Assembly (NCBI GenBank): GCA_030950825.1
Contig: JAUZQT010000020.1
Span: forward strand, 1 to 24,700
Direction of reading: 5' to 3'
Length of the DNA: 24,700 bases
Source of the DNA: Mariprofundaceae bacterium
Lineage (GTDB): Bacteria; Pseudomonadota; Zetaproteobacteria; Mariprofundales; Mariprofundaceae
Shown here piece after piece: positions 1 through 7,957 of the stretch; positions within the stretch are counted from its first letter, which is position 1, and each line of letters opens with the position of its first letter. Under the pieces are notes generated by a model. It had not been told where the DNA came from, made no database searches, and worked only from the letters and a program-made list of their open reading frames with translations. Position numbers and translations under genes: made by a program.

Positions 1-237
1 AACTATTCAGCATGTTTATAAGGTATCCTGCTAACCCATGAAAACCGTCATTCCTGCTTCGACAAGCTCAGCAACCCAACTGTATTGGGAATCCATTATA
101 AAACAGGCGTGTTTATCATGAATCCTCAATACAAGCACTTGAGGATGACTAAATAAATGTATATTTGAGTAGGCTGCGGGATAAGTCATAGGTAAGTTGC
201 GCTGCTACTGCTTATTTTTTAATTATGCTGAATAGTT
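1..237. repeat. Segment bounded by 13-bp inverted repeats
   Basis: AACTATTCAGCAT at 1-13 recurs as its exact reverse complement at 225-237. The 211 bp between them hold no ORF with a plausible protein. They contain short self-complementary bits, such as a CCTCAA/TTGAGG pair near 123-144. The arms diverge inward of the 13 bp, so this is not a full-length hairpin. A related 14-mer (12 of 14 matching) lies at 5231-5244. A degenerate insertion element or MITE is one reading; the left end may extend beyond the window. Positions 1-376 otherwise contain only the terminator at 265-290. Confidence 0.4.
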
Positions 238-264
238 ACGTTTTTTCTAATATTTTAAAATAAA

Positions 265-290
265 AAAAAGGAGGCAAAAGCCTCCTTTTT
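265..290 (-). terminator. Rho-independent terminator after prk
   Basis: A perfect 11-bp stem (AAAAAGGAGGC at 265-275, GCCTCCTTTTT at 280-290) encloses a 4-nt loop. On the minus strand it is followed by an uninterrupted T run, matching eight A's at 262-269. It lies about 90 bp downstream of the prk stop and probably ends the leftward rpmH-to-prk transcript. The A/T flanks are symmetric, so it could also act on rightward transcripts. Confidence 0.85.
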
Positions 291-376
291 AACAGCGTTT
301 TTAGTTTATTACATTGCAACTATCCAGCTTAGGAAAGCGCCTGCACAGAGGAGCCTTAAGTTTAAATAGCGCCCTA

Positions 377-1234
377 TTATTTACGCTTTTCCATCATCTC
401 GTGAATAATTGGCGCTAAAATTAATTCCATCGCCAATAGCATCTTAGAGGACGGTAAAACAATTGTATTGCGACGAGACATAAAAGAACCATTTAACATA
501 GATAGCAGCCAAGGGAAATCAACCCCCCATTTTTCAGGTCTACGAATACGAACGACCATCAGGCTTTCATCAGGTGTTGGTACATCTCGCGCAATAAATG
601 GGTTGGATGTGTCCACCAATGGAACACGCTGAAAGTTAATGTCCGTGTGGGTGAACTGTGGTGTAATAAAGTGCACATAGTCATGCATGCGCGATAATAT
701 ATTATCTACAACAGCTTCGGCTGAATAACCACGCATAGCAGTATCACGGTGAATTTTTTGAATCCACTCAATATTTACAACAGGTACAATTCCCATGGAT
801 AAATCAGTGTATGGACGAACTTCTTCTACACCACCATGCAGCCCTTCATAGAATAAAATATCTGAACCTTCACCAATATCACGCCAGTCGGTAAACTTTC
901 CTGAATCAACACCATAAACTTTTGCTTCTTCATTATCATGAACATAAGTACGAGCCTTGCCCTTACCTGTCTCACCATAGCCTTTAAAAAGATCTGCAAT
1001 TTTATCAAATAAATTAGCATCATCAGAAAAGTGGCTTAAGCGCTTGCCAGAAGATCCAAATTCTTTGGCCTTTTCTTTAAATTCAATACGGCCATACCTA
1101 TGAAAGCAATCACCTTCCACAATAGACGCTATAATTTTCTCGCGCCGAAAAATATGTTCCAAGGCTACTTTTGCGGTACTCGTACCAGCTCCAGAAGAAC
1201 CGGTTACGGAAATCACAGGATGCTTAATAGACAT
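377..1234 (-). CDS. prk: Phosphoribulokinase (Calvin cycle)
   Basis: The enzyme phosphorylates ribulose-5-phosphate with ATP to give ribulose-1,5-bisphosphate, the RuBisCO substrate, in the cytoplasm. The protein is 285 aa, the usual size of the proteobacterial class I (octameric) enzyme. The P-loop GSSGAGTST is at residues 12-20. D42, H45 and R49 (VEGDCFHRYGR) match the catalytic and substrate residues known in the Rhodobacter enzyme, and the Walker-B-like acidic residue is E130 (FYEGLHGG). A GGAGGG Shine-Dalgarno sits about 6 nt before the ATG. The gene is last in the leftward series after mnmE, with a 190-bp gap that could hold its own promoter, and is followed by a strong terminator. RuBisCO genes are not nearby, so prk is not in a cbb operon here. 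It implies CO2 fixation by the Calvin cycle. Confidence 0.95.
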   Translation of the reverse strand: MSIKHPVISVTGSSGAGTSTAKVALEHIFRREKIIASIVEGDCFHRYGRIEFKEKAKEFGSSGKRLSHFSDDANLFDKIADLFKGYGETGKGKARTYVHDNEEAKVYGVDSGKFTDWRDIGEGSDILFYEGLHGGVEEVRPYTDLSMGIVPVVNIEWIQKIHRDTAMRGYSAEAVVDNILSRMHDYVHFITPQFTHTDINFQRVPLVDTSNPFIARDVPTPDESLMVVRIRRPEKWGVDFPWLLSMLNGSFMSRRNTIVLPSSKMLLAMELILAPIIHEMMEKRK

Positions 1235-1424
1235 ATATACCCTCCTACTATTTACTTACTTAAAATATTTATTCACAGGCATGCTTGTGTACAGAGAAAA
1301 GGACAAAATCATGACCAGCTTCTTTATATGTGACCTTAAAACTGCCAATAAAAATGCGAAGGGGTATTATGAACTTAAACAAGCTGTCATTCAAGGATAG
1401 GCGCGACAATAGGGCACAAGAGCA

Positions 1425-2753
1425 TTATTTTCCAATGCAGAATTCGGAAAATATTCGATCTAAAATATATTCAACATCGCCTATTCCGATAATCTCTCCC
1501 AATGCCGACCATGCGCTTCTCAACTCCAAAGCAGCCAAATCCAACATTTCTTCTTTCAGTAACATTGGCATAGCGATTTGAATATGTTTCTCTGCCTCTT
1601 GAATTGCAATGCGGTGGCGTTCATGGGTGACAAAAACATCTTCCCCATCAGTAACTTTTTCACCCAGTATTTTCGCCAAGGCATCCAATAAATTATTCAG
1701 CCCTTCACCTGTGTGAGCGGACAGTAAAAGTGTATTCTCGGGTGTTGTATGCAAAGGCTCTTCCAGTAGGTCGCACTTGTTTAACACGCCAATATCATAA
1801 TGACCATCATAAGCCCATGTGTCTTCACGCAAGACATCGGCTAAAAAAACAACCACATCAGCTACAGAGGCAGCTTGCTTGGCTCGGCGCATACCTTCTT
1901 GCTCAATGATGTCCGAACTATCACGTAGACCTGCTGTATCAATCAAACGAATGGGAATACCATGGACTTCAAAGTCAACTTCTAAAATGTCCCGCGTTGT
2001 GCCAGGTATATCACTTACAATGGCTCGATTTCGCCCTGCCAGTAAGTTTAGTACACTCGATTTTCCAACATTGGGGGCGCCAACAATAGCAACAGATGCA
2101 CCTGAAAATAAGCGCTCACCAAAAGTTGACGCTGCTAGCATTGATTGCATGGGTTGGCAGAGTTTTTTATCTAAACGATCACGCAGCTGGGTTAGAAATA
2201 ATTCAGGAATTTCCTCTTCTGGAAAATCCAGACAGGCTTCCACATGAGCAAGCACTCCTGTCAAAGAATGCATCAAGGATTCAATTTTTCGTCCAAAATC
2301 ACCAGCAAGATGTTTTTGCGCCTGTTTCCCAGCACGCTCTGTTGTTGCATCAATACACGCAATAACTGCTTCTGCTTGTGATAAATCCATACAACCATTT
2401 TCAACTGCGCGGCGGGTAAAAGCACCTGGTTCTGCCATCATGCATCCTAAATCAATACAACGCCGCAATAGAGCATGAAGTAAAACAGGACTGCCATGGC
2501 CTTGTAACTCCACAACATCTTCCCCTGTATAAGATGCTGGTGCAGGAAAATATAATACAAGCCCTGAATCAATCAGCTCACCCGCAGCATCTTTCCATGT
2601 ACAAAGCTGCGGAGAACGGGCTTGAAAGTTTTCCTTATGCGATAAGGTTTTTGCCACAGACAGGGCTTGTTTGCCTGATAAACGAATAATGCCAATACCA
2701 CCGCGGCCCATGGGCGTTGCGATTGCAACAATCGTGGTAATGGCATTACTCAT
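1425..2753 (-). CDS. mnmE: tRNA modification GTPase MnmE
   Basis: MnmE works with MnmG to install (carboxymethyl)aminomethyl groups on U34 of tRNAs, using GTP, K+ and a folate one-carbon donor. The 442 aa match the family. Residues 1-120 form the folate-binding TrmE N-domain, followed by a helical domain. A G domain is inserted at about 215-375, with G1 GAPNVGKSS, the switch DIPGTTRD, G3 DTAGLRD and G4 NKCD. The C-terminal CIGK carries the catalytic cysteine, C439. Only 15 bp separate it from yidC upstream, the usual yidC-mnmE pairing. No clear Shine-Dalgarno precedes the ATG, so translation may be coupled to yidC. Confidence 0.97.
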   Translation of the reverse strand: MSNAITTIVAIATPMGRGGIGIIRLSGKQALSVAKTLSHKENFQARSPQLCTWKDAAGELIDSGLVLYFPAPASYTGEDVVELQGHGSPVLLHALLRRCIDLGCMMAEPGAFTRRAVENGCMDLSQAEAVIACIDATTERAGKQAQKHLAGDFGRKIESLMHSLTGVLAHVEACLDFPEEEIPELFLTQLRDRLDKKLCQPMQSMLAASTFGERLFSGASVAIVGAPNVGKSSVLNLLAGRNRAIVSDIPGTTRDILEVDFEVHGIPIRLIDTAGLRDSSDIIEQEGMRRAKQAASVADVVVFLADVLREDTWAYDGHYDIGVLNKCDLLEEPLHTTPENTLLLSAHTGEGLNNLLDALAKILGEKVTDGEDVFVTHERHRIAIQEAEKHIQIAMPMLLKEEMLDLAALELRSAWSALGEIIGIGDVEYILDRIFSEFCIGK

Positions 2754-2768
2754 TCGTAAGGGGAATAG

Positions 2769-4349
2769 TTATAGCGCGTTCAGTTTTTTCATAACAAACC
2801 ACTGCTGTGCAATGGCCAATGTATTGTTGACCACCCAGTATAAAACCAAACCTGATGGGAAAAATAAGAACATAATAGTAAATACTGGTGGTAGAAATTG
2901 TAAAAGTTTCGCTTGCATTGGATCTGCAGGTTGTGGGTTAAGTTTTTGTTGGATGTACATAGATATGCCCATCAACACAGGTAAAATAAAATACGGATCC
3001 TGCACCGATAAATCTTGTAACCAGCCAATAAAAGGGGCTTGCCGCATCTCAATCGACATTAAAAGCACCTTATACAAGGCAAAAAACACAGGAATCTGAA
3101 TCAAAATAGGTAAGCAACCACCCATTGGGTTCACTTTATTCTTTTTATAAAGCTTCATCATTTCCTGACCCATCTTTTGACGGTCATCGCCATACAGCTC
3201 TTTCAAACGTACCATTTCAGGTTGAATTTTACGCATACCAGCCATGGAAGAATAAGCTTTGTGTGTTGGATAAAAGAAGATAATTTTAATAACAACAACA
3301 AGTAAAATAATGCACCAGCCAAAGTTTTGAACATATTGGAACATCCACATCATAAATTCATGCATTGGTTTGGCGATAAATGAAAACCAGCCAAAATCAA
3401 CGGAGCGCTCCAGCCCAACATCTAACGTTGCCATTAAAGGAATCGATTTGGGGCCAATATATACATCGGATGTAAATACAGCGTCTTCCTCATCTAAAAT
3501 GCCATCATCCAAGACACCAGCCTGATAGGAGCGACCATCACCCTTATAATAATAACGATAGTCTTGATCGTTTTGGCTGATCAGCGCTGTTACAAAATAA
3601 CGATTCATCATACCTGTCCAACCACCAATAGCGGCAAGTTTGACCGATGTTTCATCCAAATCATCATAACTTGGTTCTTGTAATTCGTTATTTAATAAGC
3701 CTGTTGCGCCCATGTGTTCATAAAATGTATCCAAAGATTTATCAGGATTGCGCTCCACAACTTGGCGGAACATCTTCATGCCACCACCATTACGAATGCG
3801 ATCCTCCATATGGATAACATAAGAACCTGTTGTCAATGTTAAAGAGCGTTGCCATATTTTCCCGTTGTCCAAAGTGGTTTGAAAAACATATGTTTGGCTG
3901 GTGGCTGTCGTTGATGATGATATTTTCTGAAAAGCCGTTGCTCGTTTATGACCAAGAACGCCAGCATTAATGTACATATTATGGCTTTCTTCTGTTTGCA
4001 ATACACGGACATACTTAGAATTGGGTTCCGTCGTTTCCATATAGGATAAAAGCTCGGCCTCGGTTATCCAACCACGATCATCCATTCCCACATTAATCAG
4101 GTCACTATGCATATGAAAAACTTTCATAGGCTCTGTTTGGACTGTTGAAACCTGCTCAACCGATTTAACATCCATATCAGCAGGCCTTAACTCTGGAGTC
4201 CGATCACTATTTTCTACAAGGACAGGAGCGCTTTCTGTTGCCACATTTGATTCAATAGGATTCGATTCTGGTTGCGGGAAAATCATTCCCCACCCGACTA
4301 AAATCGCAATTGATAATGCGAAAGCCAATAGCATATTACGCTGTTCCAT
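2769..4349 (-). CDS. yidC: Membrane protein insertase YidC
   Basis: YidC inserts and folds inner-membrane proteins, alone or with Sec. The 526-aa protein has the Gram-negative layout. There is an N-terminal TM anchor (about residues 6-24), a large periplasmic domain (about 25-325), and a conserved five-TM insertase core starting near residue 335 (MMWMFQYVQNFGW). The core includes the cytoplasmic loop PEMVRLKELYGDDRQKMGQEM and the NPMGGCLPILIQIPVFFALY segment. The C-terminus is short and basic. A strong AAGGAG overlaps the yidD stop codon and sits about 6 nt before the ATG. The gene lies between yidD and mnmE in the rpmH block. Confidence 0.97.
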   Translation of the reverse strand: MEQRNMLLAFALSIAILVGWGMIFPQPESNPIESNVATESAPVLVENSDRTPELRPADMDVKSVEQVSTVQTEPMKVFHMHSDLINVGMDDRGWITEAELLSYMETTEPNSKYVRVLQTEESHNMYINAGVLGHKRATAFQKISSSTTATSQTYVFQTTLDNGKIWQRSLTLTTGSYVIHMEDRIRNGGGMKMFRQVVERNPDKSLDTFYEHMGATGLLNNELQEPSYDDLDETSVKLAAIGGWTGMMNRYFVTALISQNDQDYRYYYKGDGRSYQAGVLDDGILDEEDAVFTSDVYIGPKSIPLMATLDVGLERSVDFGWFSFIAKPMHEFMMWMFQYVQNFGWCIILLVVVIKIIFFYPTHKAYSSMAGMRKIQPEMVRLKELYGDDRQKMGQEMMKLYKKNKVNPMGGCLPILIQIPVFFALYKVLLMSIEMRQAPFIGWLQDLSVQDPYFILPVLMGISMYIQQKLNPQPADPMQAKLLQFLPPVFTIMFLFFPSGLVLYWVVNNTLAIAQQWFVMKKLNAL

Positions 4350-4358
4350 GGAAACTCC

Positions 4359-4592
4359 TTACTTATTCGAAACTTGAATGGTGCCTGGCACAGGGTCGTA
4401 ACACCCTTTTGCCATAGGGTGGCAAAGACATAAACGTTTACCCCCCAATAAACTTCCTTGAAACATGCCATGTTTTTCCACAGCCTCTATCATATACGAT
4501 GAGCAGCTTGGAATATAAATGCATCGACTTGTTAAAAAGGGAGAAATACAATAACGGTAAACATAAACAGGGGAAAGAAATAGCTTTTTCAT
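4359..4592 (-). CDS. yidD: Membrane protein insertion efficiency factor YidD
   Basis: This 77-aa protein is of the YidD/DUF37 family, a small membrane-associated factor that helps YidC-dependent insertion. The family signature is complete: the amphipathic N-terminus with YRYCISPF, the cysteine pattern R-C-x-Y-x-P-S-C-S-x-Y, A-x-x-K-H-G, and the C-terminal C-H-P, G-x-D-P-V-P. It lies 13 bp after rnpA and 9 bp before yidC, the usual order. No clear Shine-Dalgarno is visible. Confidence 0.93.
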   Translation of the reverse strand: MKKLFLSPVYVYRYCISPFLTSRCIYIPSCSSYMIEAVEKHGMFQGSLLGGKRLCLCHPMAKGCYDPVPGTIQVSNK

Positions 4593-4605
4593 CAGATATA
4601 GAAAA

Positions 4606-4950
4606 TCATGATTGTTGGTTTTTATACATTAGCTTCGCCAACAACATTGAAGCATTTTTTTGAACGTTAAAACCCTTACGGAAGCGTGTCATTGGAATAA
4701 TTAAAATATCTAAACCAGTAAATTTAACAGTATGGCATCGAAAAACTTCACGCCAATTTCGTTTAAATTTTTGGCGTTGTACGGAATTCCCATACTTTCT
4801 AGACACAGCAAAGCCAATTCTTGCATGGCTCAAGTTGTTTTTAACATAAACACAACGAAAGTCATTACTAGAAAAACGGCGACCTTTCTTCATTCCTGAA
4901 AAATCTTCTTGGGAGCGAAGACGGTAATGAGAAGGAAATTTCTGATTCAG
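4606..4950 (-). CDS. rnpA: Ribonuclease P protein component; start probably non-ATG
   Basis: RnpA is the protein subunit of RNase P, which trims tRNA 5' leaders. The first ATG (at 4893) gives only 95 aa and begins inside the conserved fold. In the same frame, directly upstream, there are 19 more residues including FPSHYRL and QEDFSG. These align with the family N-terminus (FP..RLL....F), whose aromatic residues line the RNA-binding cleft. The extension reaches a CTG at 4950-4948 that overlaps the rpmH TGA as CTGA, giving 114 aa, the usual family length. The RNR-type motif is present as QRQKFKRNWREVFR. No in-frame ATG, GTG or TTG lies between the upstream stop (inside rpmH) and 4893. Either a CTG start is used, or the protein is unusually short, or there is a sequence error. 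The gene is certain; the start is uncertain. Confidence 0.85.
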   Translation of the reverse strand: MNQKFPSHYRLRSQEDFSGMKKGRRFSSNDFRCVYVKNNLSHARIGFAVSRKYGNSVQRQKFKRNWREVFRCHTVKFTGLDILIIPMTRFRKGFNVQKNASMLLAKLMYKNQQS

Positions 4951-5081
4951 GTAGAAAGGCGCTTGCGGCCTTTGGCACGACGACGGTTAATCAAAGCACG
5001 GCCTGAACGGGTTGCCATACGGGCACGGAAACCATGGGTGCGGGCGCGTTTGATGCGACTTGGTTTATATGTAAAGCTCAT
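4947..5081 (-). CDS. rpmH: 50S ribosomal protein L34
   Basis: The reading frame gives 44 aa starting MSFTYKPSRIKRARTHGFR and ending KGRKRLST. This is the strongly basic L34 sequence, with the conserved THGFRARM and GR-x-x-x-x-RRRAKGRK segments. L34 is a small structural protein of the large ribosomal subunit. An AGGAG Shine-Dalgarno sits 6-7 nt before the ATG. It is the first gene of the leftward rpmH-rnpA-yidD-yidC-mnmE block, and its stop overlaps the probable rnpA start. Confidence 0.97.
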   Translation of the reverse strand: MSFTYKPSRIKRARTHGFRARMATRSGRALINRRRAKGRKRLST

Positions 5082-5114
5082 AGTGTTCTCCTACAATAAT
5101 AAAAAAGGGCGCGA

Positions 5115-5142
5115 ATAGTAAAATTTAGCCCTCAGAAGTCAA
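5115..5142 (-). promoter_or_regulatory. Probable sigma-70 promoter for rpmH
   Basis: On the minus strand there is a -35 TTGACT (5137-5142), a 16-nt spacer and a -10 TACTAT (5115-5120), with a very AT-rich upstream flank that could serve as an UP element. It would give a leader of about 25-30 nt ahead of rpmH. This is seen by eye only. Confidence 0.5.
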
Positions 5143-5304
5143 TATAAAAGATTATAAAAAAAGGTTTTAAAATCCAGGTGTTCTTTTGGAAAAAGAATGA
5201 CTTTAAATTGAATACGTTTGTGATTATTCAGGCTAAATAGTTACTTGCGGTTTTCTACTCCTTTTAACTTAAATTTAAAAAAATATAGTCATCGTAGTAG
5301 TGTT

Positions 5305-5313
5305 TGTGGATAA
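5305..5313. promoter_or_regulatory. DnaA box (perfect consensus)
   Basis: TGTGGATAA is the exact complement of the consensus TTATCCACA. It lies in the rpmH-dnaA gap, 281 nt before the chosen dnaA start. Confidence 0.65.
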
Positions 5314-5397
5314 GTTAATAGATATTATTTCACTTGTTTTTTAGCCAGTTACGCTATTTTTTTAAAATAATTGTTTTGTGAAATACTGTGTGTCAAT

Positions 5398-5406
5398 TGT
5401 GGATAG
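5398..5406. promoter_or_regulatory. DnaA box (one mismatch)
   Basis: TGTGGATAG differs from the consensus complement only at the last base. It has the same orientation as the box at 5305 and starts 93 bp after it. Confidence 0.5.
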
Positions 5407-5593
5407 AATAACTTTTTTGGATCTCTATTGCTCTAAGAGAGTTATTATAGATCTATGCACAGCTTGCTCTATGATTTTAACTCAAACAACTCACATGCCG
5501 AAAATCATGACTCAAAATGGGATTTCCTCGCGACGGTCTTTATTCTTGGACAACCTCCTAGATATGGCTGTTTTCATCTGTAGTGTTCTGACA

Positions 5594-6907
5594 ATGAATA
5601 AACCAAGCTGGAACAAGCAATGGCAAGCAGTCATTGATCTTCTACAACAACAACTACCAAAGCAAAAATTTGATGCATGGATTAATCCAATTGAAGTAAA
5701 AAAAGTTGATAATTCTCTTTATGTTTCGGGATCAAGTTATTTTTTTATCAATGGCTTAAAGGCAGACTGTGGGGCTATTTTTGAAGCGGCGATTCACTCT
5801 GTTTTTGGTCAAAATATTGTTATTAAATATGAAGTCAACAGCACTAAAGTAGAGCAAATAAGCAAACCTAAAGATATTCCTTCTCATATTGATGGTAATG
5901 TTGATCCTCGTTTTACCTTTGAGAATTTTATTGTGGGATCAAGCAATGAATTTTCTTTTGCTGCTTGCCAGGCCGTGGCTGAAAAACCTGGTGATAGCTA
6001 TAATCCTCTTTATTTACACGGTGGTGTGGGTCTTGGAAAGACACATTTAATTCACGCTATTTCAAATCATTTAGCGCAAAAACCAAATATGAAAATTGCT
6101 TACAGAACGGGAGAGAGATTCACCAATGAGTTGATTAAAGCTATTGGTACACGTTCCACTGATCAATTTCGTGAAAATTACCGTAAAGTTGACGTGTTAA
6201 TTGTGGATGATGTACAATTTATTGCTGGTAAAACAAGTACACAAGAAGAGTTTTTTCACACCTTTAATGCTCTGCATGAGATACACAAACAAATTATTTT
6301 GGTATCAGATCGCAATCCTCATGATATGAGTCATCTTGAAGAGCGTTTACGCTCTCGCTTTAATTGGGGTTTGGTGGCTGATATTCAGCCGCCAGACCTT
6401 GAAACTCGTTTGGCTATTTTAGCCAGCAAGGCTGAGTTGGCGGGAATTACATTGGATCAGGATGTTTCTTATCTTTTGGCATCACGTATTACCAACAATG
6501 TGCGGGAGCTCGAAGGGGCATTAACTCGATTAACGGCATTTTCCCATTTTATCAAAAAGTCTATTAATATTGAGATGGCAAAAAGTGTTTTACGAGAGCA
6601 GCTTCATGTTGTTGTTCGGAGTATTACGATTGAGGATATTCAGAAGAAAGTTGCTGAGTATTATGGCATTGCTCCCAAGGAAATGAAATCAAGCAGGCGT
6701 AGCCGTAATATTGCTTTTCCAAGGCAAGTCGCGATGTATGCGAGTAAAGAGTTAACACCGTCATCCTTACCAGAAATTGGTGAGGCATTTGGTGGTCGAG
6801 ATCATACAACAGTATTATATGCGCATCGAAAAATTAATGATAATCGTGAAAAAGATAAAGCATTTAATGATGAAATAAATCATTTATTAACCTCTTTGCG
6901 CGGTTAA
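5594..6907 (+). CDS. dnaA: Chromosomal replication initiator DnaA
   Basis: DnaA binds 9-mer boxes at oriC, opens DNA with ATP and loads the helicase. Starting at MNKPSW gives 437 aa. Domain I is at about residues 1-75 (WNKQWQAVIDLLQQQL), followed by a short domain II. The AAA+ domain III starts near FENFIVGSSNEFSFAA, with Walker A GGVGLGKTH (about 142-150), Walker B VLIVDDVQF, and LRSRF with the arginine finger region. Domain IV contains the box-binding GGRDHTTVLYAHRKI. The frame is open back to 5378, but those 72 residues have no counterpart in the family and cover the DnaA boxes, so I reject them. No good Shine-Dalgarno precedes the chosen ATG. The next gene is a DMT exporter, not the usual dnaN. 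Confidence 0.95.
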   Translation: MNKPSWNKQWQAVIDLLQQQLPKQKFDAWINPIEVKKVDNSLYVSGSSYFFINGLKADCGAIFEAAIHSVFGQNIVIKYEVNSTKVEQISKPKDIPSHIDGNVDPRFTFENFIVGSSNEFSFAACQAVAEKPGDSYNPLYLHGGVGLGKTHLIHAISNHLAQKPNMKIAYRTGERFTNELIKAIGTRSTDQFRENYRKVDVLIVDDVQFIAGKTSTQEEFFHTFNALHEIHKQIILVSDRNPHDMSHLEERLRSRFNWGLVADIQPPDLETRLAILASKAELAGITLDQDVSYLLASRITNNVRELEGALTRLTAFSHFIKKSINIEMAKSVLREQLHVVVRSITIEDIQKKVAEYYGIAPKEMKSSRRSRNIAFPRQVAMYASKELTPSSLPEIGEAFGGRDHTTVLYAHRKINDNREKDKAFNDEINHLLTSLRG

Positions 6908-7019
6908 ATCTAAGAAAAAGGTGTGGGTTGGTGCGGGAAAAGTACATTTATTTTCCACCTTGTTCGGTGAACGTTTCTCCCCTTTACGTTTTGAAATTAA
7001 CACGATACAAGGATTATAC

Positions 7020-7931
7020 ATGCCTATACCCCTCGCCTATTTTGGTGTTGTGCTTATCTGGAGTACTACCCCGCTTGCCATTGCTTGGAGTGGTGAGGCC
7101 GCTGGTTTTATTTTTGGTGTAAGTAGCCGTATGTTATTGGGGCTTATTTTAATATTTATCTTTGCCGCCATGATGCGAAGAAAGCTTGTTTGGCATTATA
7201 AAGCCCGCCTAGCCTATCTTTATGGTGGATTGGGTATTTATGCCAGTATGTTGGCTGTTTACTGGGCTGCTCAACAAATTCCTTCGGGTTGGGTTTCTGT
7301 ACTATTTGGTTTAACACCTATTTTTTCAGCGATCATGGCATCCTTTTGGTTGCAAGGGGAATTTTTAACACGCCATCGTTTGGCTGGTATTTTACTTGGA
7401 TTTATCGGCTTGATGGTGGTTTTTAGTAGTAGCCTAGACTTAAACGAGAAGGCACTTTTTGGTGTATTGGCGGTGATTCTTTCGGGGGTAATCCATTCTG
7501 CTTCGGCCATTTGGGTCAAGCGTGTGAATGCCAATATTCCAGCCATTAGTATGACAGCCGGAAGCCTGCTGCTGGCAACGCCATTGTTTGTATTAACATG
7601 GCTACTCACACAACCAGGCTTTTCTGAAACACAGCTTCTACTCAGTCATGCTTCCAATTATACCCTGATTGCCATTGCTTACTTGGCATTATTTGGGTCT
7701 GTGTTTGGCTTTTCACTGTATTTTTTTGTGCTGCAACATGTTGAAGCCACACGCGTGGCACTGATTGCTCTGATTACACCAATAACATCATTGTTTTTAG
7801 GGTATTACTTCAATGATGAACACATTACATTTAGTATTATTCTTGGTGCTGGGCTTATTATTTCAGGTCTTGCATGGTTTGAATTGGGAGACAAACCCCT
7901 TCCAAAATGGATTCCATTCAGGCCGAACTAG
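7020..7931 (+). CDS. DMT-superfamily (EamA) transporter
   Basis: The protein is 303 aa, made almost entirely of hydrophobic helices (about ten TM segments), and forms two EamA repeats (about residues 5-135 and 145-285). Typical marks are IWSTTPLAIAWS near the N-terminus, PSGWVSVLFGLTPIFSAIMA in the first repeat, and the second-repeat segment LIALITPITSLFLGYYFNDE. Members export metabolites or amino acids across the inner membrane; the substrate cannot be read from sequence. I chose ATG 7020 because AAGGA (7009-7013) sits 6 nt before it. The frame is open 33 codons further upstream, but that part is polar and unlike the family. It follows dnaA by 112 bp and converges with nnrD over the foldback at 7958-8070. 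Confidence 0.87.
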   Translation: MPIPLAYFGVVLIWSTTPLAIAWSGEAAGFIFGVSSRMLLGLILIFIFAAMMRRKLVWHYKARLAYLYGGLGIYASMLAVYWAAQQIPSGWVSVLFGLTPIFSAIMASFWLQGEFLTRHRLAGILLGFIGLMVVFSSSLDLNEKALFGVLAVILSGVIHSASAIWVKRVNANIPAISMTAGSLLLATPLFVLTWLLTQPGFSETQLLLSHASNYTLIAIAYLALFGSVFGFSLYFFVLQHVEATRVALIALITPITSLFLGYYFNDEHITFSIILGAGLIISGLAWFELGDKPLPKWIPFRPN

Positions 7932-7957
7932 CCCCATTATTTATAAATCGGAGGTAA

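Larger units (their letters stand above)
5143..5593. other. Candidate oriC / dnaA regulatory region
   Basis: This is an AT-rich gap between divergent rpmH and dnaA. It carries a perfect DnaA box TGTGGATAA at 5305-5313, a one-mismatch box TGTGGATAG at 5398-5406 and a weaker CTATGCACA at 5453-5461. A stretch at about 5335-5380 is almost pure A/T and could unwind. The divergent rpmH/dnaA arrangement is a classic origin location. Two good boxes alone could instead reflect only DnaA autoregulation of its own promoter. Apart from the degenerate repeat-end-like 14-mer at 5231-5244, I see nothing else here. Confidence 0.5.

Noticed and set aside
1330..1581. Small rightward ORF beside mnmE
   Set aside because: Most of it is antisense to the conserved MnmE C-terminus, and the sequence is not protein-like.
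4909..5118. Arginine-rich rightward ORF
   Set aside because: It is antisense to rpmH, whose L34 sequence is certain.
5378..5593. 72-residue N-terminal extension of dnaA
   Set aside because: It does not resemble DnaA domain I, which starts at MNKPSW, and it would translate through the DnaA box at 5398.
6908..7019. Terminator after dnaA
   Set aside because: Only a weak GGTG/CACC pairing without a U-tract.
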